This document shows, piece by piece, positions 11,062 to 23,960 of a DNA stretch of 64,000 nucleotides. The first letter of the stretch is position 1. Each line of letters starts with the position of its first letter. Source of the DNA: Promerops cafer (lineage: Eukaryota > Chordata > Aves > Passeriformes > Nectariniidae); the NCBI GenBank assembly GCA_013398275.1, contig VZSE01002700.1:104899-168898 (forward strand). Reading direction: 5' to 3'. The translations under genes and the position numbers were made by a program. The notes beneath the pieces were generated by a model. That model made no database searches and was not told the origin of the DNA. It saw nothing but the letters and a program-made list of their open reading frames with translations.

Positions 11062-12084
11062 AAAACCACCAAAAAAGCTCCAACCAAACAAAACCCTTCA
11101 GTCAAAGGATTATTTATTTATTTATATTTCTTTGACACATCTAGGAATCTGGAACCTAGGAATCTGGATATGGTTTATAGCCCTCTATTGTGGTACAATT
11201 AGGCACATATTGTACAGGACTTCTAGTTATTTGTGTTACTTGTTTGTTACATGATGGCAGAAATAGTGCAGTGTTTTCAACAATTTTTTTTTTTTCCCAA
11301 GCAACCAAAACACAGTCTTTGACCATTTATGCTGAGCTTTTGTAACAGACACATACCAAGAGGGACAACCTGTCTCTTCTAAAACTTCTAGAAAAATTAA
11401 AGAAGAAAGCAACAGGGTTCTTGTCTTAGTACCACTGTGTCCGACATGAAAATGAGTATTCAGGTAATGATTGTAATGATCATGGTTAAAGGAAAAAGAA
11501 AATATTAACTATAATAAATCACATGCAGTATTACTTGATGATAAAAATAAACATTTTTGGCTTAAAAATCAGTTCTGGACTTCTTAGATATATTTGTTTT
11601 GTTTCACATCTGAGATTTCCAAATATATGCTGAATATACTGCAAAATGTCCTTTCATTGCAGAAATTTATTTTTAAATTCAATTTTTACTTGGTTATCAA
11701 ATATAGATATCCTATGTGCTTTTCTCTCATTTTAAACCCGTGCTGATGAGAATTACCTAAGCAAAGCATCTCAAATTGACCTATGAAGCTTACACGTTTG
11801 TAAGTGTGACTGCCAGAGCCCTGGGAATGGTCAGACTGGGAAGTTTCCTTAACATTTGAGAAAACTAAGGGGTTTTCTACCTTTAGAAGATCAGGGGGGA
11901 TTTTTTTGTTTTTTATTCTTTTTGAAGCTACCTGATAGAACATCACAGTGATGACAGGCAGACTTTTTTCCAAGGTGGACAGTAGAAGGATGAGAGGCAA
12001 TGAACATAAATCTAAAAAACCTGGGAGATTTTGACTGTACAGAAAATCTGTCTCACCACTGAAGTGATCAAGTGTTAGAGCAAG
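10189..12084. other. Non-coding DNA with a CAA microsatellite
   Basis: No gene recognised. About 10370-10540 is somewhat GC-richer without a match I can name. The frame at 11005-11202 exists only because the CAA tract reads as poly-glutamine. The 104-codon minus frame at 11686-12000 has no known motif. Confidence 0.45.
11026..11062. repeat. (CAA)n microsatellite
   Basis: About twelve uninterrupted CAA units followed by an A-run. A simple repeat, probably length-variable between individuals. Confidence 0.95.
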
Positions 12085-12165
12085 TTTTTAGAGAAAGTGT
12101 GGAATATGTGCCGTTGGAGATTAGTAAAAGTCAAGTAGAAGGCCTCAATACTATTAGAGAATATT
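12085..12165 (+). mobile_element. Possible ancient CR1 3' fragment
   Basis: The words 'gagaaagtgtggaat' and 'ttggagattagtaaaagtcaa..agaaggcct' resemble the CR1 segment 'gaggttgtggaatctcc..ccttggagatattcaaaa'. The similarity is short and weak, with no terminal tail visible. Confidence 0.35.
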
Positions 12166-12309
12166 AAGGAAGGCCTTGATGCTATTACAAGAAGAAAATT
12201 ATATTTAATGACTATTGCATCAGCATGGAAGCAGTGCATGAATAAACACATGGATAAAATGATAGAATTTTATTTTTATTTTTCTCCTAGTCAGTTTTTT
12301 TTCTTTTTC

Positions 12310-12332
12310 TTTTTTTTTTTTTTTTTTTTTTT
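12310..12332. repeat. Poly-T run
   Basis: About 23 consecutive T. It could be the reverse of a retroposon A-tail, but no element is recognised beside it. Confidence 0.9.
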
Positions 12333-12968
12333 CCACTCAGGTAATTATCTGGGGGTTATTGGTTTTACAAATTACAAACAAAAATCCAGGCTGTTCCTTT
12401 AAAACAACATCTTGTTTTAGTGCTTCATTAAATACCACAGCTCATACTTTGATTTTTCAAAAACAGATTTCAGAAACCTAAAGTTCAGGTTTATCTATGC
12501 TTAACTTGGCAGATTAATTACTTTAAAAAACAAATGACTTGAAATTTTTACTTAAAATGCCAGAGAACAACAACAACAAAAAAACATGGGGTGAGAACAT
12601 TTTTAATGGTATGTAAGAAGATGGAAAATATAGGAAAGAAAAACTGTTTTTTCCCCATATGAAGGTTTCAGGTGGTCATGGCAACAAGAATATAAAATAG
12701 AAAACAAACAGAAGAATAAAAGCTCTATGTAGCTAGTGAAGCTGAAACACATTCAGGATTTAATTTCAAGAAAGTATGTAAAAATTAGTCCACACTTACT
12801 GGAAAATCTGAAAAAGTATCCTAGAACACTTAATTTCTTGTTATAAAAGCCCTTGTATCTCACTCATGAGTAAACAAATTGCATCAACATTTCTAGGACG
12901 GGAATGATTGTGAATATTTAAACTCAACAGCAATTAAACCTGACCTTAGTTTGGTCGATTAATAATAG

Positions 12969-13012
12969 TGCTAATACATAGTTTTATGGGTGCTAATACA
13001 TAGTTTTATGGG
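12969..13012. repeat. Perfect 22-bp tandem duplication
   Basis: Two exact adjacent copies of a unit beginning tgctaatacata. The perfect identity means it is recent or an assembly slip. Confidence 0.9.
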
Positions 13013-13221
13013 AGCAGTTACCTGCTATAGCAACAGTAGACCTTAATGTAATACTAGACTAAATGTTATCCCACTAACTCACTTTTAATCCTCTGATTTG
13101 AAATGTGAGGTGCTATATATTTTTGAGAATATGGAAGAAGGAAAGAAATATTTGCTACTTCTACCACAAATGAGAGGTCTTCATAAGTTTCATCAACCGT
13201 ATCAGTTAATTCCTAATAAGG

Positions 13222-13315
13222 CTCAGACTATATTTTCATATCTTAACACCTTAACTTGTCCTGTGCATCTCAGACTATATTTACATATCTTGATGTTTAA
13301 ACTTGTCCTGTGCAG
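13222..13315. repeat. Imperfect 47-bp tandem duplication
   Basis: Two adjacent copies beginning ctcagactatattt and ending acttgtcctgtgca. They differ at several positions in the middle, so the duplication is older than the one at 12969-13012, only 200 bp away. Confidence 0.85.
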
Positions 13316-13837
13316 CTCACAGTGAGAATTGAAAAAAAAAAACGGTTTTGGTTGCACATTTGGTTGCATCTGTTGGTCTCACTGTCTGACAATACACAAA
13401 GAATACGAAAAAGGCACCCATATTTTTAACTGTTTTGTCAAGGAATTGAAGATTGTATGAATCCACAGTAGAAAATGTGTTATTAAATGCATAAAATATT
13501 TGGAAATTCTGAATTTAGTCATGTGCTGAAATAAAAAAGAACACTGTGTGAAATGCCTGACACTGATGACAGTCAGTCTATATTAACCACCCCCTGGTCC
13601 AAAAATGTGTTTACAACCTCTAAGTAAATGTTATTATTTCAATAACATGTCACATGGTCCCCACAATCTCTAGCCTTAAGAAATATGTTAAGTGAAGATA
13701 TGAAGGCAGAAAGAGGGTTTACATTTAAAGAAACTGCACCTGTGTTATGTAAAACACATTATCTGTAATACTCCAGGATGTGTTCTCTTTTCTGTCCAGC
13801 TTGTGTAGCATGCTGACAGAAATACGTAAATGAATAT

Positions 13838-13906
13838 GCACACACACACAGACACAGAGACACACAGACACAGACACAGACACACACACACACACACACG
13901 CACATG
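13838..13906. repeat. (CA)n / CAGA microsatellite
   Basis: CA dinucleotide repeat interrupted by several CAGACA units, ending in a purer CA stretch (about 13880-13899). On the minus strand it reads as a poly Cys-Val frame, which is not a protein. Confidence 0.95.
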
Positions 13907-14408
13907 CAAAGATGTTTCAGGAAAAATCTAGAAGCGTTTTTCAGACCCATTCCCTGCCACTATGTGGTTACTCAGGTTGATATAACCTTTCAGAAAGAAA
14001 AGGTGGTACCATTAGGCTGTCATAGCCATGGAATCATCAAACTAGTATGTACTGGTGCTCTGCTCTGTGGTATTTTAGTCAATGTGTTTGACGTTTCTCA
14101 GAAAGCATTCTTACTGAGAACTTTATTTGCTCTGTAGGTGTTTATCTAAACCAGAGAACCCATCTGTTACAAGACTTTCAAAGTTTTGTTGAAGGGAGAC
14201 TAATATTTAATTTATTAATATGTATGTATTAATATTAATCAATATTAATTTATCTTTCAAATATTTTTTTTTTTTCTACAGAATTTGCAGGCAGGTAATT
14301 CCCATGTTAATTATCAGTTAGGAAATAGCTATAGGTAGACTTAGGAAGTTTGCTAGGCTTTTTCCTGTTTGGTAGATTATAGGTTGTTTTTTTCTTGGTT
14401 TTTTGTTT

Positions 14409-14451
14409 GTTTTTTTTTTTTTTTCTGTGTGTGTGTGTGTGTGTGTATGTG
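14409..14451. repeat. Poly-T plus (GT)n microsatellite
   Basis: A run of about 16 T followed by about ten GT units. The minus-strand frames here (14307-14530, Lys/Thr-His rich) are artefacts of this repeat. Confidence 0.95.
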
Positions 14452-14675
14452 ATTTTTGTTGTTTGATTGTGCTTTTGTTTGTTTGTTTGCATTTTTCTTT
14501 TTGGAATGTCTCAATGTAACTTAAGTCCATTTTAAAAGTTATTTACAAGACACTTGGAAAGCAATTTATCCCCCTCACATTCACAGCAGCCTTTCATCTA
14601 CTTGAGTACTATTATCATGACTACTTCTCTGTTATAGAATAAGCAGATAAAATACTCAAATATTCCTTCATATTG

Positions 14676-14717
14676 TTTTAGTATACTATTATCTTATTTT
14701 AGTATGCTATTATCTCA
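14676..14717. repeat. 21-bp tandem duplication
   Basis: ttttagtata/gctattatct is repeated twice in tandem with two differences. Simple slippage-type duplication. Confidence 0.85.
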
Positions 14718-16075
14718 CACTCTCTGAAAAAGATAATATTCCTATCCAGTTATTCAGTATACCAGGTTCTAGAAATTTCAGGAAATTCTGTGACCTCCTT
14801 TTATTCCCCTAATTACTTGTTTCGTTCTTCTATACATGCCACTTTAATTTCAGTTCTTCCTATTGCTGCCAATCTTTATAGCCAAAATTATTAAAACACA
14901 AATTAAGTGAATAAATAAAAAGGAGGGAAGACTAGTGCTTGGCAATTCAATATTCAGTCTAGCAGAGCTCTTCATAGCTTCTTTACTGTTTATTTTGGCT
15001 TATAAATTCTGCACTTCAAATGAAATCTACACATAACTTGGTATATACAGTATACAGTCGTGCAGCAGTCACAGAGCTGCCTCGGATTTGTGTGACAGAA
15101 ACAGTGTAAAGTTACTCATAGAGTGGTAACCTTGTTTTTCATTGCTTAACAGAGGCTGTACTTAGCTGAAAACAAAGTTGCATCAGTTCCTGTGAGACTC
15201 TACTATGTGTAGGGAAATATTCAGCTTTAGGAAAGGTGGCAAAGATCAGTGCATTACTTTTGAAGCTTTAAGAGGAACAATATTCTTATTCCTCCAATTC
15301 ATGTCAAGCACTGGAAAAAAAAAATCCTGAAAAAAATATTCTGAAGTTAAAATGTTTTTCAAATGTATTTTTAAGACAGTTGTGTCAAATTCAATTACTT
15401 TACTGGAATTTATATATATTTTATAGACAATATGAAGATACAAAAGTCATTCTGCAGTTATGTTTTAGCATATGTAATTACACGTCTTAAAAACACTATG
15501 AAAAGCATCTATAGGTAAAAACATGTATAAGGTAAACCAGTAAATGGATATGAGAGCTTGTGTTTCTGTTGTATGCTGAAAGATATGTAAATGGCCTGAT
15601 ATGTCCAGTTTGTGTTTTTCTGTGGATCTTAAAGACTGTCCTATTTTCAAGTGAAGGAGACACCATGAGTGATGGAAATGGAGTGCTGAGAGGAAATTAA
15701 CACCCTCTACTTCCTTTCCTATCAAGTCATTATTTCAACCTGCCAACTTCCATTTGTTTTTAACTCTCAGGATACAATACAATACAATGTATTACAATAT
15801 ATGCAATTCAATTGCAATAATAATGCAGTTGTAATAGCAATGCAAGAGTAGCACTAAATGGCTTTGCTCTCAGGAAACTGTGATAAATGCATGGTATAGT
15901 CATCATACGTATGTCCAAACTGCCAACTTTGTAGCCAGATATTAATTTATGTCGTGGTTGAAAAATAGGAATTTTTTTTTAAAAATTAGATTTTTAATAC
16001 ATACTAAATTAATGACTAGACCCATTAGTCCTGTGTCCAGGTTCATTCATGTGATGACACTGCCACCTTTGACTA
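14718..16075. other. AT-rich non-coding DNA
   Basis: Nothing recognised. There is a short atacaa repeat at about 15773-15795. Frames at 15246-15443 and 15465-15725 have no motif. Confidence 0.45.
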
Positions 16076-16545
16076 TGTATTGGGTTCATGTCACATCCTG
16101 TTTATTGGGGGCTGCAGGGGTAACCTTTGGGAGAAGGAGGCAGGGACTGGTGCCAGCCTGCTTTGCAAAGGAGCCACAGGTGTGAGGAGGAGGGAGATGC
16201 AGAAAAGGTCCTGCTATGGACTGGTCACAGCCACTCATTCTCTGCTGGAGGTGAGGGCTGGGGAGACAGAAGTCAGGAAGCAAGAAATGAAGTTGAGATG
16301 GTGAAGAAAGGAAGGTGTTTTTATTTTTTACTTTGGTTATCACTTTCCAACTCTACTTTAGCAATAAATTAAGCTAATTTTCCCCAAGCTTTGTCTGTTT
16401 TGCCTATGATGGTAAGTTTGAACTATGAATTATTTTGACCCACAAGCTTTTGCATCTTACTCCCCACCACCGCCTCCATTGAAGGAGGGGACTAGAAAAG
16501 CAGCTGGGCTGGGGTCTGTCAGCCAGTCAAGTTCAACTCAGCACA
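16076..16545 (+). mobile_element. Solo LTR, ERVL-like, internally shortened
   Basis: It starts with a TGTATTGGGTT-type LTR head followed by 'gggggctgcaggggt'. It ends with a characteristic 3' part: ttttccccaagctttgtctg (about 16379-16398), 'ttttgcctatgatggtaa', 'gacccacaagc', 'gaaggaggggact' and a terminal 'cagccagtcaagttcaactcagcaca'. I recall a common passerine ERVL-type LTR with the same order (ccccaagct..gtctgttttgcc, gaggaggggagtgatagagc, ccagggtcaacccaccaca). The middle is shorter than I recall for the family, so it looks deleted. No internal retroviral sequence is adjacent. Flanks at these ends do not form a clear duplication. The 68-85 codon frames on both strands at 16080-16372 are inside the LTR. 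Confidence 0.7.
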
Positions 16546-19500
16546 CTCTACTAGTTAATAATTTTTTAAAAAATTAAATCATTGAAATAAATTAAATTAA
16601 ATAGGTATGCTTTTATAAATAGCATTATTATTTTCAATTATTTTAGTATGCAATTGTGGAATTATAATTTTGTTAAATTAAATAATGCAGCATTGTTCTG
16701 GAAAATTCTTACTGCATTTTCTTATCCTTTTCCATATTCACATTCTCCTGTAGCTTCTGGTTTATTATTTATTTATAAAACCTTCATGTTTTTCTGTCTG
16801 TATATGCTGAAGGCCTCTATGTTGGGGGAAAGAGCTGTCATTTATATTTTATAGCCTCTTTCCATTTGCTTCACAGGAAGTATAGATTTTTTGCTTGTAT
16901 GCTTTCACTATTTATTTTTTACATTAACGTTCGCAATTCCAGATATTGATTACCTTGGAAATGTCTCAAATATTTACCAATTGTTGTCATACATTTCTGC
17001 TCATATCTTTTTTGTCCAAACTTTCATAGTTTTCAAATTCACAAGGTTCACTTTTGTAAAGCTGTCCTTTTCCTTTCACCAAAAAACTTTGTGAGATATA
17101 CCAGAGTGCTCTCCCATACTGGATAAAGGTCTTTCAGAGGAAAACAATTTTTTCTCTGCAACTTGTAAATTCTGTAGATATTTTATATTTGAAGTTTGAG
17201 CATCACAGTATATCACAGATTTGAACACTGCAGGTTTTATTTTTCAGATGAAAATCAATAAAATACTGCTTCATGCACTGGTTAACCTCCTCTTTAAGGT
17301 GTTTTGGAGACTTACTTCAATACATTTTGGTAATGGAGTCCAAACAATAAAACTTCTCCTGACAAAATACACTCTCACTCCCCTTGTCCTAATTCAGTTT
17401 TAACTCCAATACTATGAATAACATTCCTAATTTTAATATTTCAGTCATGAGAATGTTTCTAACACAGAGATGTATCCCCACTAAAATGGGATTTCTGTTT
17501 ATTTTGGTTTAGGATTCTTGATTTTGTACAGGCATTCAAATAATTGTTGAAACACAAGTTCAAGATCATAAAGTGTCTCTCTTTTTATTAATGAGAAAAA
17601 AAATTTTTTAGATTGAAATAATTTTTCTAATGCTATCCATAATAAAAACTGAATTAGAGAATGGAAGGAATTTTTTCATATGCTCAATCTGAAGCTTTCC
17701 TTTTAGCCATTCTTTTCACAATTCTAGGGATTGCTTGACAGCTGACTTCAAGAGTCAGCTACATCTTTCCTCAGTGATCAAAGATGTGATGGGCATTTCC
17801 ATGATTGTAACATTTTAGTGAGGGCAAACTGAGATGTTCTTCACCTTAAGAATATGCCACAGCCATAACCAAGAACAATACAGAACTTTTCATATCAACT
17901 GTGATCACAGGATTCTACCTCTGCAATCTATATCTGTGTCTTCTGAGTTCCCTGATACAACTATTTTGTATGCTTCTGACTGGTGCTCATATTAATGTGC
18001 TAGTTGAATATGAACGACCATTTCAAGCTAATAAAGAAGGACTATCAAAACTATGCAATACTGGATTTTAAAGAATGATGTTGACAATTGAGACATAAAT
18101 ATTTTACTAACACAGCTATTAGTTAAGTCTGATTAAATGGTAAAATTCAGGGAAATACTGGGCAAATATTCCAAAGATTTTTGCAATATATATTTTTCGT
18201 GCTCTTTGACACCTTTGACAAGAATTATTTCATGAAGATTTTCATGTCTGAAAATTAGATTTCTAAGTTTAAACCAAGCTTTCATGGCAGAATGAAGAGT
18301 AGTGGTATATGCTTCAGAGGAAAGTGAGCCAAACTTCCTTAGATAGCTATTGTGCATGTTTACATGTGGTCAGATGAATCCTACACAGCATGACTAAACA
18401 AAGTTCAGTCAATTTGACCAAAGAATTCAAGCTAAAGAGACTGAATGCATGTTTTCTTTAGCATCTCTTATTTCAAATTGCATTGCATCAATATTTATGT
18501 ATTCTAAGAGAGTAGGGACATTTAACTTTCATTTAACTTTGCAGAGGAATTTCCAACACAACCTAAGATGGATATGTAGCATACGGGATTATCGAGCATC
18601 TAAAATTTATGAAGTGGTCACAGACTTTATAGACACCTGCCTTAGATTAGGTGCCTAACTCTTAGTGGGCTAAAATTAGGAAAAGATTTCTCATGGTTAT
18701 TAATCACTATCCATGTTTAAAAGAGAACATAATTGAAATATTTTTATAAATATAAATATGAATACAGAAAAATATATTTAACTCCTTCCTTTGCTCTTCC
18801 TTGCAACTGCTGTTCATTTGGGGAATTAAAAAATAGAATTTCAATTCATATTTGTGAAATATTTGTCAAATAAAAAATCATAAATCTGAAAATTATGAAA
18901 AATGAAGAGAATTATGACATTGTCTTTCATGTTCTTTCATATTAGCCATTCTTCAGTGACTTTGCTCAAAGTCTGTTTGTAGCAAAATTTGTAAATTATA
19001 TAATGCTAATAAAAACCTTGTTGTTGTTGTTATTACTGTCAAATGTTAAGACATGTTATTACATTTCATATGAAATGTTCAGTTTAATTTACTGTGATTG
19101 ACAAGTATTCACTTAAACATTGCTGCAGTCACTGAAAAAGTTAGTCATACTAATAGAGATTTTGATGTTAATTTTCTATTACTTATGTTTGCAAAAGTTA
19201 CCATCATCATATGTGCAAATTAATACATTTTATGCATTTAAATTATCATATATTATTTATTGAGACAGCTTTCAAGATTAACCCATTTAGAATGTCACCT
19301 TGAAGGTGCTTTTGGTTTTGGCTTGACATAGCTGTTGTGACATCGAGAAAAACATGCTAGGAGCTTCCAAGTAGTCTGGTTTTGCTTTTATCTGATTTTG
19401 TCTTGTAGTTTTTAGTTGTATTTTGATGGCTGAACAAAAAAAAAACATCAGGTAGTGCTTTTATTTTGGAGCATCTTATTTGGCATACGCTCTAGAGCTT

Positions 19501-20298
19501 TGATTTGTTTTTGTAGTGGGACGCTTCTGAAATTTTGAAAATCAGCAAATCAATAAAGTGTCTCAAGAGGTGGTACTGCATGCTAAAGGTAAACAAAATA
19601 CCAAGATGTTTGGATGTGTTAGGAACCTTCTTGGCCCTCAAGGTCTGCAAACAATTCTCACAAGTGTGTATAGGCAATGAATTCACACTCAAACGTCAGA
19701 GACCTAAAATTGTACAGCTTCCCAACTGCCACAAATCTCTTTCTAAACAAACACTAACCTTCAAATCACATGTACTTGAACATTTTTATCCTCCAAACTA
19801 TGTAGTAGTGCTCTCTAAAGAAAATTTTTAGATTGTATTAGGAGTGACCCAGCCTAAAATTTTCTTCAGAGTTGCTAGTCAAAAACTTTTCAAATTAGTT
19901 ACTTCATATATCTAGTAGTAAAGAAAGCTAAAGAAAATACAAACAGCTTGAATACAAATATTTTAAATAACAAATTAAGCTTGTGGAAAACAGGAAAAAA
20001 GATAATGAAGAAAAAATATAAGAAATGGAAAGCAATTTTGAAGAATTTGAAATTTTTGCACTTAGTGTAGATACAAATCTGTATTTATGTAATTTCATAA
20101 TAATTCTGACTGATACATAGATGTTTTATATTTATTTTACACATGAAAGTAATTGTTTCAGGGAAAGAAGTGTTTTGAAATATGTCAGTTTATATTGTCT
20201 GTGCTTTCTTTACATTTCAACATTTTATGTTTCTATGAGGTCACATAGATATTGAAAAATAGAATGTAATGATTTCTGAACAAATAAAAAGAAATTAN
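16546..20298. other. AT-rich non-coding DNA
   Basis: No gene or repeat family recognised over about 3.7 kb. An 8-bp perfect hairpin (agctgact / agtcagct, 5-nt loop) lies at 17740-17760. The 98-codon frame at 19535-19831 has no recognisable domain. A single N at 20298 marks the end of this stretch. Confidence 0.5.
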
Positions 20299-20482
20299 AC
20301 AGACCATTGTATGTATATATGAACTACAAATATATATTCACTATATATTTTATATGTACATAGTGTTGGGCGGGGTGGGGAGTTGTTGGTTTTTTTTTGT
20401 GATTTATATTCTCATTTTACATAACAAGAAATATATTGCAAAGGATTTGAATAACAGCAATAATAATAACAATAATAATGAA
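20299..20482. repeat. 184-bp direct duplication, copy 1 (bracketed by single Ns)
   Basis: Identical to 20684-20867 apart from two T/G differences at the edges of a homopolymer near 20390-20400. It starts acagaccattgtatg and ends aataataatgaa. Position 20298 is N and 20483 is N, so the ambiguous bases fall exactly at both edges of this copy. That pattern is what a misassembled or patched gap would leave. See findings. Confidence 0.95.
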
Positions 20483-20639
20483 NGCATCAACATTTTACTA
20501 AAATAAGAAAGTCTTCCAATTTTTGACATGAAAAATCAAAATCTGACAAAAAATACAGAATTTTCATAATTTTGTTTTCAAGATAGTACTTTTCCAGTCT
20601 TTTTGACATAATGGAATCAAATGTTTCTAGGAAATATAT

Positions 20640-20683
20640 ATTTTTATATATTTTTATATATAAATATATATTTATATATATGT
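20640..20683. repeat. (TA)n / tatattttt low-complexity
   Basis: AT-only tract between the two copies of the 184-bp duplication, directly before copy 2. Such a tract is a likely cause of assembly trouble. Confidence 0.85.
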
Positions 20684-20867
20684 ACAGACCATTGTATGTA
20701 TATATGAACTACAAATATATATTCACTATATATTTTATATGTACATAGTGTTGGGCGGGGTGGGGAGTTGTTGGGTTTTTTTGGTGATTTATATTCTCAT
20801 TTTACATAACAAGAAATATATTGCAAAGGATTTGAATAACAGCAATAATAATAACAATAATAATGAA
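20684..20867. repeat. 184-bp direct duplication, copy 2
   Basis: Second copy, offset by exactly 385 bp from the first, without Ns. The 60-codon frames on both strands at 20739-20971 run through its AAT repeat and are not genes. Confidence 0.95.
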
Positions 20868-21780
20868 GGGCAAGACACTGAAATGCTTTCCTTCCACCAT
20901 CCTTGTTTTGTTAATGAATGAAACAAATGAATAGAAGAAGCTGCACAAGTTTCCGCTATGCTGGGTGCCAATCCATATTTTGAGATAAATAAATGAAGAC
21001 AGTGGCTTTCCTAAGTAGGCAAAACTGGGTTTCTAAACTTAAACAGTAGTTAATTTTACAAATGACATGCTGAATCAGCTGTTGTGTATTGACAGATTTA
21101 ACCCTACAGTGATTTACGCTTTTTGTTTCTGAAAAGAGATCTTTCCTTATCTCCTCTATCAGTGAAATCAGATGACAAATCTGGAATGTATTTCCCCTCA
21201 ATGTCATGTGGCTTTACAATTTCCTGGCTGATGTCTGTCATGGTCTTGTAGCTGATTCCACTTTCTGACGTTATTGAAACAAGTGTAGTGCTAGTTCAAG
21301 ATCAAGCTTAAGGACTGGAATTTTACACATTCCCATTTGAATTGCTGTTGGCTTTAGGGACATAATTTGTGTATCACAGATCCTAGAACTCTGTACATGG
21401 CTTTAAAGACATTTTAAAGCTGATCCACCTTCAAATGCTAGCACCCTACTGCTTGTAGAAATAAAGTACACCTCATAGGTTAGGTGTTGCTCTGAAACTT
21501 CCCCTATGCAAATGATTGTAAGTAGAATCTATGCGTAAAAATGGTATGATGTTCTAGATAGAAGTGGTCCCTTATGCTTTATACAACTTCTGTGTGTTAT
21601 CATCACAGAAACAGGTGTCTCAATGGGGTCCATATAAATGTTCACAATAAAGATCAGGATTAATTTGTTTTGGCTTTACACATTGTCATTGGCAAAATAC
21701 CTACCTGCTATTTTTGTAAGTTGTTCTTGTTTAGAAAAGGGCTTTGTGGTTTGTTTGGTTTTGTTTTTCTTTGTTGTTTT

Positions 21781-21799
21781 GTTGTTGTTGTTGTTGTTT
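21781..21799. repeat. (GTT)n microsatellite
   Basis: Six GTT units within a longer T/G-rich stretch (about 21740-21855). Confidence 0.9.
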
Positions 21800-22084
21800 A
21801 GGGGATTTTTAGTTGTTTTTATTTGGTAGGATTTGGTTTTGTTTTTGGTTTTTTCCTGTGATAGTTCTTAACATTCAGTACAAGAAGACTACAGATAGAA
21901 TAAATATCCTTTTCTCATACATATGCTCCTGATTTTTATTGGAGCTGGGTAAATATTGAATTTCTCAAGTCATCAGTGAGAAAAAAAATCAATTTGAAAA
22001 ATAAAAAGTTCAGGGGAAGAAGAAAAAAAGTAATGTCTGGCTTAAAAATAAGCAAATAGCACTGTCTATACTTGACCATCAAAG

Positions 22085-22100
22085 ATCTCAGATCTGAGAT
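22085..22100. repeat. Perfect 16-bp palindrome
   Basis: atctcagatctgagat is its own reverse complement. No function is inferred. Confidence 0.8.
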
Positions 22101-23869
22101 TCCTTCTCTCTTAGTTGAAAGAAAAGGGAAAACATTAACTTTCATAATTTAAAATGCTTTGGGATATGCAGACCAAAGAGTCATTGATAGGAAGCAAGAA
22201 AGCAGGGACTTCAACTTGCCTCATGTATATTATAAATAAATCAAATAAACATTGCATGACTTCAGAGCTCTCAAAATCTACCCTTGGTCTGTGCAACTGT
22301 CTAATAAATCCTAACGTGCTACAAGAAGCCTCATGCTCTGAAATATAAAAATAAACAAAAAATACAGAAATTGCTTGTTTGCTTCTTCTTTCTTTAAGCC
22401 TTAGGGAACATGCTAGTTCATCATGTCTTAAGTATCTACAGTCTACCTCACTAAACGGATTCTGAAATTTATGTAGAGATGTATCCAAGAGAATTTAAAG
22501 CTATGCATAGCATAATGCTATAAAATAATATTTTTCACCTGTCTGTTGTTCCCATTCCTTTCAAATTCATATTCCTATGGTTCTTGTACACCTTCCCAAA
22601 TAAAGTTCCTCTGCAGATTAAACAGTTAAAAAAAGAAAACACAACCAAAGAAAAAACTTGGCAAATAAGCTGGAAGAAGGCATTCTTTAATCTGTTCATC
22701 AACAGGAAAATTACATGAGGTAATTTCTGTAACTGCTCTCAGACCGCAGGGCTCATGCACATTCTCCTGGTTTATCTGAGTGAAAATCAAGGTCTAAGCT
22801 ACCATAAAAATACAGGTTTTCTGTCTAGTACAGTTTTACAGGTTTTTTTTTTATTCAACTCTGTCATGACTTCCTTTGTCATTTCAATTTTCTGGTCCAC
22901 AGAAGGCCTCTCTGCCCTTTTAATATCTCATGCTCCTTGTAGGTAAATTCAGAAGTATTTTAGCTTTTTCTCCCTCACATTCACTGCTTCTTCAACATTC
23001 ACCTTGATCCTGTAGCCTTGGCAAGTTTCTCTTTCCTCCAATAAGCCATATGTCAATTATTGCTTTTATCCATGTTTTCTCTTACCATACTGAGTAACCA
23101 AACCAATTAAAAACACCACAATGCTATTTTTTAAAATAAAAAAATAATATTACATGTAGCTACTCTAATTGGGTCAATATTTTTATTGTTTTTTTTTTTT
23201 TTTCTGGAGAATTCCAGGATTACTAGAAACAGTGGTTTTCAGTATTTGGCCTCCCATAAACTCCAAACCCCATAATTTTTACTGAAAAGCAGAGAATTCC
23301 TTAATATTTTTCACATTAAAAGCAAAACCAAACCACAATTGAATTCTTGTTCTCATAAAACTCTTTTTAGTTAAAGAATTCAGTTGTGGATTATATAACT
23401 AATCTTTTTTTATTATAAATTACTCGAATTAGATTTTTATTAACAATGATGTAAATTGAAATCTGAATGAGTGCCTACCTGCCTTTTTACATTAATCACA
23501 TAATGAAAAGTAGAAAATTTATTAGTGTTGCACCCCAAGAGCAACATTTAGTTAATTAATATACTGAAAGCATTATTTCTGTATAAGCAAATTCATTCAA
23601 AAAAGATTACTTAATTTCTTCAAAGATGATTGTTACAGAAATCATCTTTTACTTTGTCAATAGAAATTTTAAATATTAATAGAGTCTGACTTGACTGCCT
23701 TATCTTGGGAACCAGAAGTTATTAAGAGGATTTTTAAAGGATAAGACTATCCCTGGGACAATCCTTTCTCAGTGGGAAAACTATCACAATACCACATTTG
23801 CATTCTCAGAGTAAGGTAAAATGGAGAGTCAGTATTTTTTATTAGGCCAACTCTCATATTTGGGGAAAA

Positions 23870-23960
23870 AAGTTTAAAAAAAGTCTAAAAAAGTTTAAAA
23901 AAAGTGTTCGGGGGTTTTTTTTGTTGTTTTTTTGTTTTGTTTTGTTTTGTTTTGTTTTAT
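23870..23960. repeat. A-rich tandem words followed by (GTTTT)n
   Basis: Near-repeats of 'agtttaaaaaaa' (about 23871-23904) are followed by about five GTTTT units (about 23933-23958). Low complexity. Confidence 0.8.

Noticed and set aside
11005..11202. Open frame with a poly-glutamine tract
   Set aside because: The glutamines come only from the (CAA)n microsatellite. The rest of the frame is short and without motif.
13759..13950. Cys/Val-repeat protein frame on the minus strand
   Set aside because: It is the (CA)n microsatellite read in frame.
22135..22488. Possible LINE endonuclease word (GDFNLP-like) at about 22206-22224
   Set aside because: Only a few residues match, and no neighbouring CR1 block follows in order on the plus strand.
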